NCBI GenBank assembly: GCA_963678925.1
Contig: OY787533.1
Coordinates: forward strand, 1-64,000
Source: G963665925 sp963678925
Lineage (GTDB): Bacteria; Bacillota; Clostridia; Peptostreptococcales; Acidaminobacteraceae
Direction: 5' to 3'
DNA length: 64,000 bases
The position numbers and the translations under genes are program-made. Of the stretch, positions 1-8,698 are shown in pieces. Positions within the stretch are counted from its first letter, which is position 1. Each line of letters starts with the position of its first letter. Under the pieces are notes generated by a model. The model did no database searches, was not told where the DNA came from, and saw only the letters and a program-made list of their open reading frames with translations.

Positions 1-539
1 AAACGGTTGATGGTTTCAAGCTGAAAACTGCTTATTTCCGTTACCATGGTCGTATCTGAACTTGCCTGGTCAACACATCCTATCACAGGAATGCCTATAT
101 TGCCGACAACGAAGTGCGACTTGCCAGCCACATTGAACATTTCACCAGTCAGTGCAGTTGTGGTTGTCTTTCCATTTGTTCCAGTAATGCCAATAAACGA
201 TGCATCTGTAAGTCTGTATCCAAGCTCCAGTTCACCAATAACCTCAATGCCCATCTCTTTTGCCTGGATTACAAAGGGCTTGTCAACCGGAACACCCGGG
301 CTGAGTACAACCATATCAAGATCTGCTGTGATTTCCGGCGCACCGCCAAGCATCAGACCTTCGTACATGCCTGCAATCGGTTCAAGCATTTCCTGAAGCT
401 CGTTTTCTGTCTTCATATCATTTATGACAACTCGCGCGCCGTTTCTATGCAGCTCCTTGACCGCCGACTGTCCAGAACGCGCCAATCCCACTATAAGTAT
501 CTTCTTGCCTGAAAGCTCAGATGTATTTTCTCTCTTCAT
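1..539 (-). CDS. murD: UDP-N-acetylmuramoylalanine--D-glutamate ligase, 3' end cut by window edge
   Basis: Cytoplasmic ATP-dependent ligase that adds D-Glu to UDP-MurNAc-L-Ala in peptidoglycan precursor synthesis. Only the first 179 or so codons are present; the frame is open to position 1. The N-terminal Rossmann-like domain starts KKILIVGLARSG, and the Mur ligase ATP loop GITGTNGKTTTT lies near residues 117-128. The ATG at 539 follows an AGGAGG site at 546-551. It is the last visible gene of the cell wall cluster, 12 bases after mraY, and is surely co-transcribed with it. Identity rests on the P-loop type, the N-terminal domain and the gene order. Confidence 0.93.
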   Translation of the reverse strand, partial: MKRENTSELSGKKILIVGLARSGQSAVKELHRNGARVVINDMKTENELQEMLEPIAGMYEGLMLGGAPEITADLDMVVLSPGVPVDKPFVIQAKEMGIEVIGELELGYRLTDASFIGITGTNGKTTTTALTGEMFNVAGKSHFVVGNIGIPVIGCVDQASSDTTMVTEISSFQLETINR

Positions 540-551
540 TGCAAAAGCCTC

Positions 552-1508
552 CTATATAGCTATGAAATAACCCAGTATCACCAGTATCAGTGTTACGCCG
601 TAAAATGTGCTGACAATTTTCGTTTCAGACCACCCAGAAAGCTCATAGTGATGGTGCAGCGGTGACATCTTGAAGACACGTTTGCCCCTCGTCTTAAACG
701 AAACAACCTGAATAATAACCGACAAGGCTTCTGCAAAGTAAATGCCGCCAACAATAGGAATCATGAGTGCAGTGCCTGTAGCAAAGGAAAATCCAACTAC
801 AGCGCCCCCTAAAGCCAAGGAACCCAAATCACCCATAAAAACCTTGGCCGGATAACGGTTGTATTTCAGAAAGCCGCCAAGTCCGCCAATCAAACCAATT
901 GCGATGACCAGCAGGCTTAAATTCTGCGAGGACACTGCAAGCAGTCCAAAAAACGCGATGACCAGCGTTGATACAGATCCCGCAAGACCATCCAGGCCAT
1001 CTGTAAGATTTACAGCATTGGTTGTCGCTATTGCTACAAATACAACAAAGGGATAATAAAGCACGCCAATGTCAAACGGCTTTTTGATAAATGGAATGAT
1101 TATTTCCGTGCCAAACAGCTGCGCGCCCCATACTGCCAGAACAAGACCCACAATCAGTTGCCCCAAAAGCTTTTGCCATGCGCGAAGTCCAAGATTTCGC
1201 TTCAGCACAACCTTGATATAGTCATCAAAAAAGCCTATTGCACCGAATCCAAATATTGCAAACAGCATGTACAGCGCAACAGGATCAAATGTACGCATTA
1301 GCAGTACAGCAAGAAGAAGTCCCGAAAGGAAAATTACACCACCCATTGTTGGTGTACCCGCTTTTTTATAATGTGATTTTGGGCCTTCCTGTCTGATGCT
1401 CTGCCCAAACTTCAATCGTTGCAAATATGGAATATACTTTGGTCCAAGAAGTGTTGATCCGCCATAACTGACAATCAGCGCCAGCATCAACATCCATGAG
1501 TTCGTCAT
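552..1508 (-). CDS. mraY: Phospho-N-acetylmuramoyl-pentapeptide-transferase
   Basis: Integral membrane enzyme that moves phospho-MurNAc-pentapeptide from UDP to undecaprenyl phosphate, giving lipid I. At 318 residues it has normal family length. About ten hydrophobic segments are visible. The family acid motifs are present: FFDDYIK near residues 93-99, NLTDGLDGLAG near 167-177, then FMGDLGSLALGG and a histidine-rich PLHHHYE loop near the C-terminus. Its start codon overlaps the murE stop by one base (TAATG), implying translational coupling. All catalytic motifs are intact. Confidence 0.97.
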   Translation of the reverse strand: MTNSWMLMLALIVSYGGSTLLGPKYIPYLQRLKFGQSIRQEGPKSHYKKAGTPTMGGVIFLSGLLLAVLLMRTFDPVALYMLFAIFGFGAIGFFDDYIKVVLKRNLGLRAWQKLLGQLIVGLVLAVWGAQLFGTEIIIPFIKKPFDIGVLYYPFVVFVAIATTNAVNLTDGLDGLAGSVSTLVIAFFGLLAVSSQNLSLLVIAIGLIGGLGGFLKYNRYPAKVFMGDLGSLALGGAVVGFSFATGTALMIPIVGGIYFAEALSVIIQVVSFKTRGKRVFKMSPLHHHYELSGWSETKIVSTFYGVTLILVILGYFIAI

Positions 1509-2992
1509 TATTTTGCCTCCGCGTCTAAATATCCTAGTGCGATTTCTTTATCATTAAAATCGTATCTTTTACCCTCAATTTCCTGGTATGTCTCATGCCC
1601 TTTACCGGCAATTAATACGACGTCGCCTTCCTTTGCCGCTTTTATAGCCAGTCCAATCGCGCTTCTTCTGTCTACTTCAACAACTGCCGATTCAAGATGC
1701 TTGAGTCCAGCCTTAATATCTTCAATAATCTGATCTGGCTCTTCTGTTCTCGGGTTGTCACTTGTAACAAAAATCAAATCGGATTTTGCCTCAGCAATTT
1801 CACCCATAAGAGGTCGTTTGGTCTTGTCTCGGTCTCCGCCGCAGCCAAACACCGTAAGAACACGTCCTGAAGTCATGCTCCTTGCGATATCAATTGCATT
1901 GCTCAAGGCATCCGGTGTATGCGCATAATCGACAAAAACGCGCACCGAAGCGCCACGTTTGACAACTTCCATTCTTCCAGGAACCAGAGAAATGAAGCCT
2001 GCCGCTTTCGCAATTTCTTCAAGTGGAAGACCCATCATAAATAAAACGCCAAATGCTGCCAGCGTGTTGTAAACATATATTCTTCCAGGAAGAGGTACAT
2101 GCACGCGGACCTCACCATCTGGTGTCACGAGGGTATAATCAGTTCCGTCTGACAAATAGTTCATATCGACAGCCGAAATATCCGCATGGCTATCAATGGC
2201 ATAACTTAAAACCCTTGCGTCCTTTGAACACGCAAGTCTGTCATCATATAAGCGTTTGCCGTATGCATCGTCCACATTTATGAGCAAGCCATTTTTCGCC
2301 AGCGTAAACAGACGCGCCTTGGCCTTGAAGTAGGTTTCAAAATCTTCATGATAGTCCAAATGGTCCTCGGTCAGATTTGTAAAAACCGCATAGTCAAAAT
2401 CAACATGGTCAACACGTTTCAAGTCCAGTGCGTGGGAAGAGGCTTCCATGACACACGCCTCAACTTCATCTGCATGCATACGTCCAAAGAGTGTATGCAG
2501 CTCCACAGGCTCTGGTGTAGTTAAGCTCGCCTTGTATGTCTTGGTACCGATTTTATTGGCAATCGTGCCAAGAACCGCCGTTTTGACACCAGCACCATTG
2601 AGCATATCGCCAATGATTCTGCTCGTTGACGTTTTTCCATTTGTTCCAGTAAGTCCGATAACCGTCATCTTTTCGCTAGGATTTCCATAAATGCGAGAAG
2701 CGAGGTAAGACATGGCGTAGCGGTCGTCTGCCACTTTGATCAGCGTAACCGACGCACTTTCGGCCACTTGTAGCACTGCGTCGCTGCACTCGGTCAGCAC
2801 AACAGCACAGGCGCCCATTTCAATTGCCTTTTCTATGTATGCGTGTCCATCAGATTTGAATCCTTTGACTGCCAGAAATAGAGTTCCTTCTGAAACCTTC
2901 CGGCTGTCCTGCTGAACATCCTTAATTTCCACCTTGTCATTGCCTAGCAGTATGCTATGGTCAAGACCGTCCAACATGCTTTTAAGAAGCAT
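1508..2992 (-). CDS. murE: UDP-MurNAc-L-Ala-D-Glu--2,6-diaminopimelate ligase
   Basis: Cytoplasmic Mur ligase adding the third residue of the stem peptide. The ATP loop GLTGTNGKTSTS lies near residues 114-125. The substrate-selecting motif DNPR (near residue 412) is the form found in meso-diaminopimelate enzymes rather than the lysine type, so the peptidoglycan is probably A1-gamma with meso-DAP. The ATG at 2992 follows GAGGGG at a good distance; the frame stays open nine codons further upstream without a better ribosome site. The product is about 494 residues, normal for the family. It sits between the PBP gene and mraY. Confidence 0.96.
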   Translation of the reverse strand: MLLKSMLDGLDHSILLGNDKVEIKDVQQDSRKVSEGTLFLAVKGFKSDGHAYIEKAIEMGACAVVLTECSDAVLQVAESASVTLIKVADDRYAMSYLASRIYGNPSEKMTVIGLTGTNGKTSTSRIIGDMLNGAGVKTAVLGTIANKIGTKTYKASLTTPEPVELHTLFGRMHADEVEACVMEASSHALDLKRVDHVDFDYAVFTNLTEDHLDYHEDFETYFKAKARLFTLAKNGLLINVDDAYGKRLYDDRLACSKDARVLSYAIDSHADISAVDMNYLSDGTDYTLVTPDGEVRVHVPLPGRIYVYNTLAAFGVLFMMGLPLEEIAKAAGFISLVPGRMEVVKRGASVRVFVDYAHTPDALSNAIDIARSMTSGRVLTVFGCGGDRDKTKRPLMGEIAEAKSDLIFVTSDNPRTEEPDQIIEDIKAGLKHLESAVVEVDRRSAIGLAIKAAKEGDVVLIAGKGHETYQEIEGKRYDFNDKEIALGYLDAEAK

Positions 2993-3157
2993 ATGATCCC
3001 CTCTGCCTTCTTTTTTCAAATTGCCTGTTTCTTGCCTTACAATTCTTGCAATTAAAAAGGCGATATAAATACACTAGGTTATTCAAATCGCCAATTTACA
3101 ACATTAATAATTATATCAGATTTTGACTGTATTGTAACAGTCCTAACCATATTGTCA

Positions 3158-5146
3158 CTATTCAGAAATTGAACCTTCAGGCAGCGGATCGACATTGAGT
3201 ATGATGATGTCCTGTCCCGATACCACCGAGCCCGGATATGGGAATTGATTGATAACAGGGCTCTCATTATTCATAACGTGTACCGGCTCCGTCGTATACG
3301 AAAGTCCGGAGGCCTCGAGAATCTTGATTGCCTTATCCAGCGTCTTGCCCATCAGGTTTGGAACCTTGACCTCACGGTTGTTTTCTGGAATTTCAGGTTC
3401 AACGCCCAAATATCTGAGCGTATCGTCCAGAATATCCCGAGCGACAGGTGCGGCAGTCTGGCTGCCGAAGTTTGTGTCCTTTGGCTCATCCACAACCACC
3501 AGAACCGTAATGAGCGGATCATCTACTGGTGCCACTGCTACAAACGACGCATATGCCAGTTCATCGGAATACTTGCCGTTTACTATTTTTTCTGAAGTAC
3601 CTGTCTTGCCGCCAATCCGTATGCCAGGAATATAGGCCAGCTTACCGGAGCCGTTTGTAACAACCGATTCCATAACCAGTCGAACATCAACGGATGTCTT
3701 TTTTGAAATGACGTTTTTAATGACTTTCGGTTCTATGGTTTTTACCACATTCCCCTCAGAATCCTGAAGCGCCTTTACAATATGCGGCTCCATCAGTTTT
3801 CCATCATTGGCGATGGCATTGATTGCATTCACCATTTGCAGCGGTGTAACGGCGATGCCGTGTCCAAAGGATATCGTCGCCAACTCCACAGGTCCGATTT
3901 TTTCACGAGGAAGTAGGATGGAACTCGCCTCCCCGGGCAAATCAACGCCGGTTTTTCGAGTCAGTCCAAAGTTTTCAAGATAAGTATAGAAAGTGTCCCT
4001 TCCAACCTTGTCTGACAGCTCCATAAACATGGTATTCAAGGATTTCTCCATACCTTCGATAAGGGAAAAGTCCTTATGCGATCTCGGATAATCCCAGTTT
4101 TTGATCCTAAATCCATAAAGATCGATGTAGCCCGGCGTCGAAAATCTCGACTGCGGTGTTGCGACATTCTCTTCAAATGCTATGGAAGTTGTCACAAGCT
4201 TAAAGGTCGATCCCGGCTCATAGGTGTCAATCAGATTTGGATTGCGCCACGCGGTGTTCCAGAGTGTCATTTTTTCCTCGTTATTTAGCGTGGATACGTC
4301 CACATCTGGAAACATATAGCTGACATCACGCGGGTTGTTGGGGTCGTAATCCGGCTTCGTCGCCATCGCGAGTATCTCACCCGTTCTTGATTCCATGACT
4401 ATGGCCGTTATTTTTTCTGCGTCGTGGTCCTCAACACCTTTTACAAGGGCCTCTTCCGTAAAATGCTGGATAATCTCGTCAATGGTAAGCACAAGACTGA
4501 GGCCATCCTCTGGAGGATAAAGCTTCTCAGTTCCGAAGGGCAGCTGTCTTCCTGCTGCGTCCGTGTTCGTAACAAGGGTCCCTTCACGTCCGCGCAGCTC
4601 CTTTTCATAGGAGAGCTCAACGCCGGAGAGTCCAACGCCATCCACCGTTGTATGTCCCAGAATGTAGGAAGCAAAATTCAGGTTGGGGTATACGCGTTTG
4701 TGGTCCGATGCCACACTAATGCCTTTGAACCTTTTATTCTTAATCAGGTCAGCCTGCGCCTTTGGAATCCATCTTCTCAGACGGACTATGGACGAAGTCG
4801 AGTTGTGAAGCTGATTGTAGATATCGTTCTTGTCCATTTCCAGTATTTCAGCAAGCCCTGCTGATATTTCATCAAGCGAACTGCTATCAATGTCCTTCGG
4901 ATGCGCCCAAACCGTAAATGACTGCACACTAAATGCGAGCTTGATGCCTTTCCTGTCATAAATGACACCGCGTTCAGCTGGAATTGGCACATTTCTCGTC
5001 TGTTGAAGAACTGCAAGCTTTTTGTATTCTTCGCCTTTTACAATTTGAATATATGCAAGACGCCCAATCAAGGCAACGAATATGGTGGCAACGATAAAAA
5101 GGGCAAACCACAGTCGCCTTTTGTTGCTCGTATTCGGTCCTTTCAT
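3158..5146 (-). CDS. SpoVD/FtsI-type class B penicillin-binding protein with PASTA domain
   Basis: Membrane-anchored peptidoglycan transpeptidase, about 662 residues. One N-terminal membrane span (residues 11-33) is followed by a PBP dimerisation domain containing AERGVIYDRKG, then the transpeptidase domain: STFK (Ser313, Lys316), SLN near 369-371 and KTGT near 514-517. A single C-terminal PASTA repeat starts around residue 590 (VPNLMGKTLDKAI). The single PASTA domain and gene order match SpoVD, but in clostridia the same gene type may serve vegetative division. The ATG at 5146 has AGAGGTG upstream; an in-frame ATG at 5170 lacks one. A terminator and tandem repeat separate it from ftsL, so it probably needs its own promoter. 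Confidence 0.93.
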   Translation of the reverse strand: MKGPNTSNKRRLWFALFIVATIFVALIGRLAYIQIVKGEEYKKLAVLQQTRNVPIPAERGVIYDRKGIKLAFSVQSFTVWAHPKDIDSSSLDEISAGLAEILEMDKNDIYNQLHNSTSSIVRLRRWIPKAQADLIKNKRFKGISVASDHKRVYPNLNFASYILGHTTVDGVGLSGVELSYEKELRGREGTLVTNTDAAGRQLPFGTEKLYPPEDGLSLVLTIDEIIQHFTEEALVKGVEDHDAEKITAIVMESRTGEILAMATKPDYDPNNPRDVSYMFPDVDVSTLNNEEKMTLWNTAWRNPNLIDTYEPGSTFKLVTTSIAFEENVATPQSRFSTPGYIDLYGFRIKNWDYPRSHKDFSLIEGMEKSLNTMFMELSDKVGRDTFYTYLENFGLTRKTGVDLPGEASSILLPREKIGPVELATISFGHGIAVTPLQMVNAINAIANDGKLMEPHIVKALQDSEGNVVKTIEPKVIKNVISKKTSVDVRLVMESVVTNGSGKLAYIPGIRIGGKTGTSEKIVNGKYSDELAYASFVAVAPVDDPLITVLVVVDEPKDTNFGSQTAAPVARDILDDTLRYLGVEPEIPENNREVKVPNLMGKTLDKAIKILEASGLSYTTEPVHVMNNESPVINQFPYPGSVVSGQDIIILNVDPLPEGSISE

Positions 5147-5180
5147 ATGAAACACCTCTCCCAAATGCATTTTTTAACTT

Positions 5181-5537
5181 CAATTGCTCATGTCGCGCCG
5201 TATACGGTTTTAGAAACAAAGAGCCCATTTTGTGCGAGCACAATGGGCTTCTAAACCCTACTTTATGTTGATTCATCTGTGTCGAAATGACAGAGCAATT
5301 TTCAATTGCTCATGTCGCTGGACGCGCCATATACGGTTTTAGAAACAAAGAGCCCATTTTGTGCGAGCACAATGGGCTTCTAAACCCTACTTTATATTGA
5401 TTCATCTGTGTCGAAATGACAGAGCAATTTTCAATTGCTCATGTCGCTAGACGCGCCATATACGGTTTTAGAAACAAAGAGCCCATTTTGTGCGAGCACA
5501 ATGGGCTCTTTGTTTCTAAAACCGTGCATTTCTTTGT
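5181..5537 (-). repeat. Modular hairpin repeat, three tandem units (locus 1)
   Basis: Three direct copies start at 5181, 5303 and 5432, spaced 122 and 129 bases; copy 1 lacks seven bases. On the minus strand the element reads: box ACAAAGAAATGCAC (5524-5537), a near-perfect long hairpin (5463-5523, stem of about 25 uninterrupted pairs), then GTATATGGCGCGTC-N-AGCGACATGAGC, a short stem (GAGCAATT/AATTGCTC) and TGTCATTTC. In the two distal copies the big hairpin is shortened on one arm. It lies between ftsL and spoVD, 3' of the ftsL terminator. The boxes recur at 11.8 kb, and the 14-base box also at 62.8 kb. No coding role is apparent. Confidence 0.9.
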
Positions 5538-5546
5538 CCTTTTCGG

Positions 5547-5574
5547 AAAAAAATCGAAAGCAAATGCTTTCGAT
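5547..5574 (-). terminator. Rho-independent terminator after ftsL
   Basis: On the minus strand ATCGAAAGC-attt-GCTTTCGAT is a perfect nine-pair stem followed by seven T. It lies 16 bases after the ftsL stop and should end the mraZ-rsmH-ftsL transcript inside the cell wall cluster. Confidence 0.85.
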
Positions 5575-5589
5575 CCTTATCTTTGTCAA

Positions 5590-6126
5590 TTATCTGTTGT
5601 GGAACCAGGAACGAATGTATGCTGCGTAGTTTTGAAACTCACTTACAACATCGTCTTCTTTCAGATTATCCTGAACTAAGGGTTCCTTGTCAATACTAGC
5701 ATATTCCTCATCTAGGGTATAATTCCAATTGGAATTTATGTATACGATCTGTTCCGGCTGTGGATATTGCATCCCAAGCTCGTTCATTGCCACTTTTTCT
5801 ACATTATCAAGGACAACTGTGGAATCCAGTTGAAGCCGCAAATCTTCTTTTTGCAGCGTGTATTCATTGATTTCCTTGTCTAGTCCATTTATGGTGTAAT
5901 TGATTTCAAAAATTAGGGCGTAACGCATTACAAGAAAAGACAGCATGCCAAAAACGAGAAGGCATCCCACAAAAGACTGGACCAAGAACTGGACGCGTCT
6001 TTTTCGCTGGTATCTCTTTTGCTTCTTTTCAAGAAGCTCAGATGCCTTCTTCATCTTCTCCTGATGCTGATGCTTATGATATTCTTCATATGTATCATAT
6101 TTTGATATCTTTCGTGCTGGCAGCAT
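5590..6126 (-). CDS. ftsL: Cell division protein FtsL-like
   Basis: Small bitopic membrane protein of the divisome, about 178 residues. A charged cytoplasmic N-terminus rich in Lys, Glu and His is followed by one membrane span (VQSFVGCLLVFGMLSFLVM, near residues 45-65), a short coiled coil containing EINEYTLQKEDLRLQL, and an acidic C-terminal tail longer than in Bacillus FtsL. FtsL sequences diverge strongly, so identity rests mainly on topology and position between rsmH and the PBP gene. The ATG at 6126 has GGAGGGG five bases upstream; an in-frame GTG at 6144 lies before that site. FtsL is expected to pair with FtsB/DivIC. Confidence 0.85.
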   Translation of the reverse strand: MLPARKISKYDTYEEYHKHQHQEKMKKASELLEKKQKRYQRKRRVQFLVQSFVGCLLVFGMLSFLVMRYALIFEINYTINGLDKEINEYTLQKEDLRLQLDSTVVLDNVEKVAMNELGMQYPQPEQIVYINSNWNYTLDEEYASIDKEPLVQDNLKEDDVVSEFQNYAAYIRSWFHNR

Positions 6127-6154
6127 CCTTGCCCCTCCTAACACCCTTTATCAA

Positions 6155-7087
6155 CTACAGCTTTTCTGCAACCCTAAGTTTGGCACTCCTTGCCCTTGGG
6201 TTCTCTTCAATCTCTGCATCACTTGGCACAATCGGCTTACGCGTGATGATTTTTACAACTGGCTTGTTATTGCACATACATACCGGCAGTTCCGGCGGAC
6301 AGGTGCATCCTTGTGCCAAGTCCCTGTATGCGTTTTTAACAATACGGTCTTCCAGCGAGTGGAAGGTGATAATCGATATTCTGCCTCCCGGATTAAGCGC
6401 CGTAGAGATATCCCGAATCGTATCTGCAATAATTCCCAGTTCATTATTCACTTCAATTCTTATAGCCTGAAATGTTCTCTTGGCTGGGTGCGGACCATCT
6501 TTTCTTGCACCCTTTGGAACTGCGGCCTTAATGATGTCAACAAGCTCATTGGTTCGGGTGATTTCGCCCTCTTCCCGTGCCTTGACAATGAATTCAGCGA
6601 TTCTTTTCGCCCAGCGTTCTTCTCCGTATTCACGGATAATCCGGTTGAGTTCGTCCGCAGAATAAGTGTTGACGATTTCCTTTGCTGAGAAAGGTCTTGA
6701 ACGGTCCATTCTCATGTCCAGTTCGCCGTCCTGCATATAGCTGAATCCGCGCTCCGCTTCATCGAGCTGATATGATGAAACACCCAGATCCATCATCATG
6801 CCGTCAACGCGTTCAATTCCCAGTTCTTCAAGAACCTGCAGCACATTTGAAAAATTGCTATGTACCGGAACAAAGCGTTCACCATATTCCTTAAGTCTCT
6901 CGCTGGCTGCATTCAGCGCGTCTGTGTCCTGATCGATACCAATCAGCTTTCCCGTTGTGAGCCTTTTGAGTACAAGCTCAGAGTGACCGCCGCCGCCCAG
7001 CGTTCCATCAATATATATGCCGTCCGGCTTTATGTCCAGTCCATCTACGGTTTCTTCCCACAAAACGGATACGTGCTCAAATGCCAT
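6155..7087 (-). CDS. rsmH: 16S rRNA (cytosine(1402)-N(4))-methyltransferase
   Basis: SAM-dependent methyltransferase (former mraW) modifying C1402 of 16S rRNA. The SAM-binding loop DGTLGGGGHS lies near residues 27-36, and the family motif MMDLGVSSYQLDEAERGFS near 98-116. The C-terminal half carries ISIITFHSLEDRIVK and a cysteine cluster (CTCPPELPVCMC). The 310-residue length is typical. AGGAGG precedes the ATG. It sits 12 bases after mraZ and ahead of ftsL, the standard order. Confidence 0.97.
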   Translation of the reverse strand: MAFEHVSVLWEETVDGLDIKPDGIYIDGTLGGGGHSELVLKRLTTGKLIGIDQDTDALNAASERLKEYGERFVPVHSNFSNVLQVLEELGIERVDGMMMDLGVSSYQLDEAERGFSYMQDGELDMRMDRSRPFSAKEIVNTYSADELNRIIREYGEERWAKRIAEFIVKAREEGEITRTNELVDIIKAAVPKGARKDGPHPAKRTFQAIRIEVNNELGIIADTIRDISTALNPGGRISIITFHSLEDRIVKNAYRDLAQGCTCPPELPVCMCNNKPVVKIITRKPIVPSDAEIEENPRARSAKLRVAEKL

Positions 7088-7099
7088 TTGAGAGTCCTC

Positions 7100-7531
7100 C
7101 TATATACCTAATTCAGCCATTTGTTCAGCTATGTCATCATAACTGATATTGTCTGGGTCGTTATACGCGTTCCAGTTCGTTTCACTCCAGAGTTCAACAC
7201 GTGTTCCTACTCCAATGACGATGACTTCCTTTTCTAGCTGTCCGTGCACTCTAAGTGGTTGTGGTATATTAACGCGCCCTTGTTTGTCCAGCGTACATTC
7301 AGTTGCTCCTGCAAAAAATAGACGGACGAATGCACGTGCGTTTCGGTTTGTTAAAGGCAGCGCCTTTAGCTTTTCTTCGAAAACACGCCATTCCGATTCA
7401 GGAAACATGAATAAACAGTTATCCAGTCCCTTAGTAATATAGAATCGCTCACCAAGGTCTTCTCTAAACTTTGCCGGGACATTCATTCGGCCCTTGGCGT
7501 CGACAGTATGATTGTATTCACCAATAAACAT
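7100..7531 (-). CDS. mraZ: Transcriptional regulator MraZ
   Basis: DNA-binding regulator of the division and cell wall cluster, 143 residues with two SpoVT-AbrB-like domains: the N-terminal one starts MFIGEYNHTVDAKGRMNVP, and the second half contains TLDKQGRVNIPQPLR. MraZ forms a ring oligomer that binds direct repeats in its own promoter; matching repeats occur 40 bases upstream of this gene (7571-7594). First gene of the cluster. GGTGGAGATGG precedes the ATG. Confidence 0.97.
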   Translation of the reverse strand: MFIGEYNHTVDAKGRMNVPAKFREDLGERFYITKGLDNCLFMFPESEWRVFEEKLKALPLTNRNARAFVRLFFAGATECTLDKQGRVNIPQPLRVHGQLEKEVIVIGVGTRVELWSETNWNAYNDPDNISYDDIAEQMAELGI

Positions 7532-7570
7532 TCAAACCATCTCCACCACATCAATCATTGGGATTTTACC

Positions 7571-7635
7571 CCACGACAATCCACTTCAAACCACTTTCTC
7601 CCCCTAATTGTACACCATAATGTATGAAACTACAA
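7571..7635 (-). promoter_or_regulatory. Promoter of the mraZ operon with MraZ box
   Basis: On the minus strand: -35 TTGTAG (7630-7635), a 17-base spacer and -10 TACAAT (7607-7612). Just downstream lie three GTGG direct repeats exactly ten bases apart (CCAC at 7571, 7581 and 7591 on the plus strand), the layout of known MraZ binding boxes. This predicts autoregulation by MraZ. Confidence 0.82.
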
Positions 7636-7808
7636 TTCAAACATACAAATTACTGGAAAATATATGACCATAGTCCCACGCCTCAAACCTTTGAAAACAA
7701 TGGCTTTCATCGATTTCTTCCCACTCGGAGAGCCTAGTATTCGAAAAGTGGGGCGTGGTGGGCTTAGAATTCTTTATGTTCAGGGCCATTTTTTTACCTT
7801 TTGGGAAC

Positions 7809-7852
7809 AATAAAAAACCGCAATTTTGGGAACACGCCCCACAATTGCGGAT
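7809..7852 (-). terminator. Rho-independent terminator after the HD-domain gene
   Basis: On the minus strand CCGCAATTGTGGG and CCCAAAATTGCGG pair with one mismatch and are followed by TTTTTTATT. It ends the HD gene transcript before the mraZ promoter. Confidence 0.8.
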
Positions 7853-7904
7853 ATACCACTCTTTTTCATATTCACATTTCTGATTTAAACAGGCAGGAAG
7901 AGTT

Positions 7905-8558
7905 TCATACAACCGCCCTGTGCGATTCCTTAAAGGCCTTTTCTTTCGCTATAAGGATAATTTCCTCAACACGATCCAGATCCTCTAGAAGGGCTTTGGC
8001 AGCCTTGTAATAGTTTCCAGAAAGTTTTTTGGCCTGCGGACTCAACTTATTCCAGCTTCGACCCAGTTTCTTTTCAACCCACAGAACGGCTTCAGTCGCA
8101 TCCAGCCCCTTTCCTTGGGCTGCATAGGTCAGCAGGGAAGGTACGCCTACAAAATGGGCCATTGCGTCTGCATCTGCCACACATCGCGCTTCCATAGTTC
8201 TGCGCTTCATTGACAGACTCCCCCTATGCGTAAGAATACAGTGCGACACCTCTTCTATGGTTCTGGGACTGAAGCCCATAGGACCCAAAATCCGTTCAGC
8301 TTCCTTCACACCATGGATATGATGGTTGGTATAGAGCGCAAACGACTTTATACTCGCATAATCATGAAGCAGCGCCGCCAGATTGATGACAAGATGGTTG
8401 GCACCTGTCTCCTCTGCAAGCATACTTCCAAACTTCACAACCCATTTTATATGGTGATTCCAAATGCCTTTGCCAAAAACATTCGTTGGTGCATAACACG
8501 CCTCTCTCACCATTGTTTCAATTTCTTGGATTCTATTATCTATTTCCCTATATGTCAT
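7905..8558 (-). CDS. HD-domain phosphohydrolase family protein
   Basis: Predicted metal-dependent phosphohydrolase of about 217 residues; substrate unknown. Metal ligands of the HD fold are visible: NHHIKWV (His35/His36), LLHDYAS (HD pair at residues 65-66), LTHRG and CVADADAM. This spacing resembles the YedJ/YfbR-like group acting on small phosphorylated molecules. The ATG at 8558 has GGAGGG six bases upstream; an upstream GTG overlaps that site. It stands alone behind its own promoter and is divergent from htpG. No partner gene suggests the substrate. Confidence 0.8.
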   Translation of the reverse strand: MTYREIDNRIQEIETMVREACYAPTNVFGKGIWNHHIKWVVKFGSMLAEETGANHLVINLAALLHDYASIKSFALYTNHHIHGVKEAERILGPMGFSPRTIEEVSHCILTHRGSLSMKRRTMEARCVADADAMAHFVGVPSLLTYAAQGKGLDATEAVLWVEKKLGRSWNKLSPQAKKLSGNYYKAAKALLEDLDRVEEIILIAKEKAFKESHRAVV

Positions 8559-8598
8559 GAGACCCTCCACTTTGGCAACCGAACGTATGTTTGGTTTT

Positions 8599-8627
8599 AT
8601 TTTACCTCCATTCCCTCACTTTGTCAA
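8599..8627 (-). promoter_or_regulatory. Promoter of the HD-domain gene
   Basis: Minus strand -35 TTGACA (8622-8627), 17-base spacer, -10 TAAAAT (8599-8604). Good sigma-A match, divergent from the htpG promoter. Confidence 0.7.
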
Positions 8628-8665
8628 GATACCCACCGTGAGGTTGTGTACAAATTGTAAACTTA

Positions 8666-8692
8666 TTAGCACTCCATGTTAACGAGTGCCAA
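8666..8692 (+). promoter_or_regulatory. CIRCE element (HrcA operator) upstream of htpG
   Basis: TTAGCACTC, nine bases, GAGTGCCAA: 17 of 18 arm positions match the CIRCE consensus TTAGCACTC-N9-GAGTGCTAA. It sits just upstream of the htpG -35 box, so HrcA should repress htpG. An isolated GGCACTC half-site overlaps the -10 region around 8714. Confidence 0.9.
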
Positions 8693-8698
8693 TTTCTA

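Noticed and set aside
5181..5537. Integron-type attC sites in the palindromic repeats
   Set aside because: No GTTRRRY/RYYYAAC core sites, no gene cassettes and no integrase.
5003..5679. Several overlapping plus strand frames near the spoVD-ftsL gap
   Set aside because: They repeat because the DNA repeats (5181-5537); the translations follow the hairpin sequence and lack ribosome sites.
7637..7912. 91-codon minus strand frame after the HD gene, overlapping its stop
   Set aside because: It contains the strong terminator of the HD gene (7809-7852), ends against the -35 box of the mraZ promoter, and has a poor ribosome site. A real gene is unlikely.
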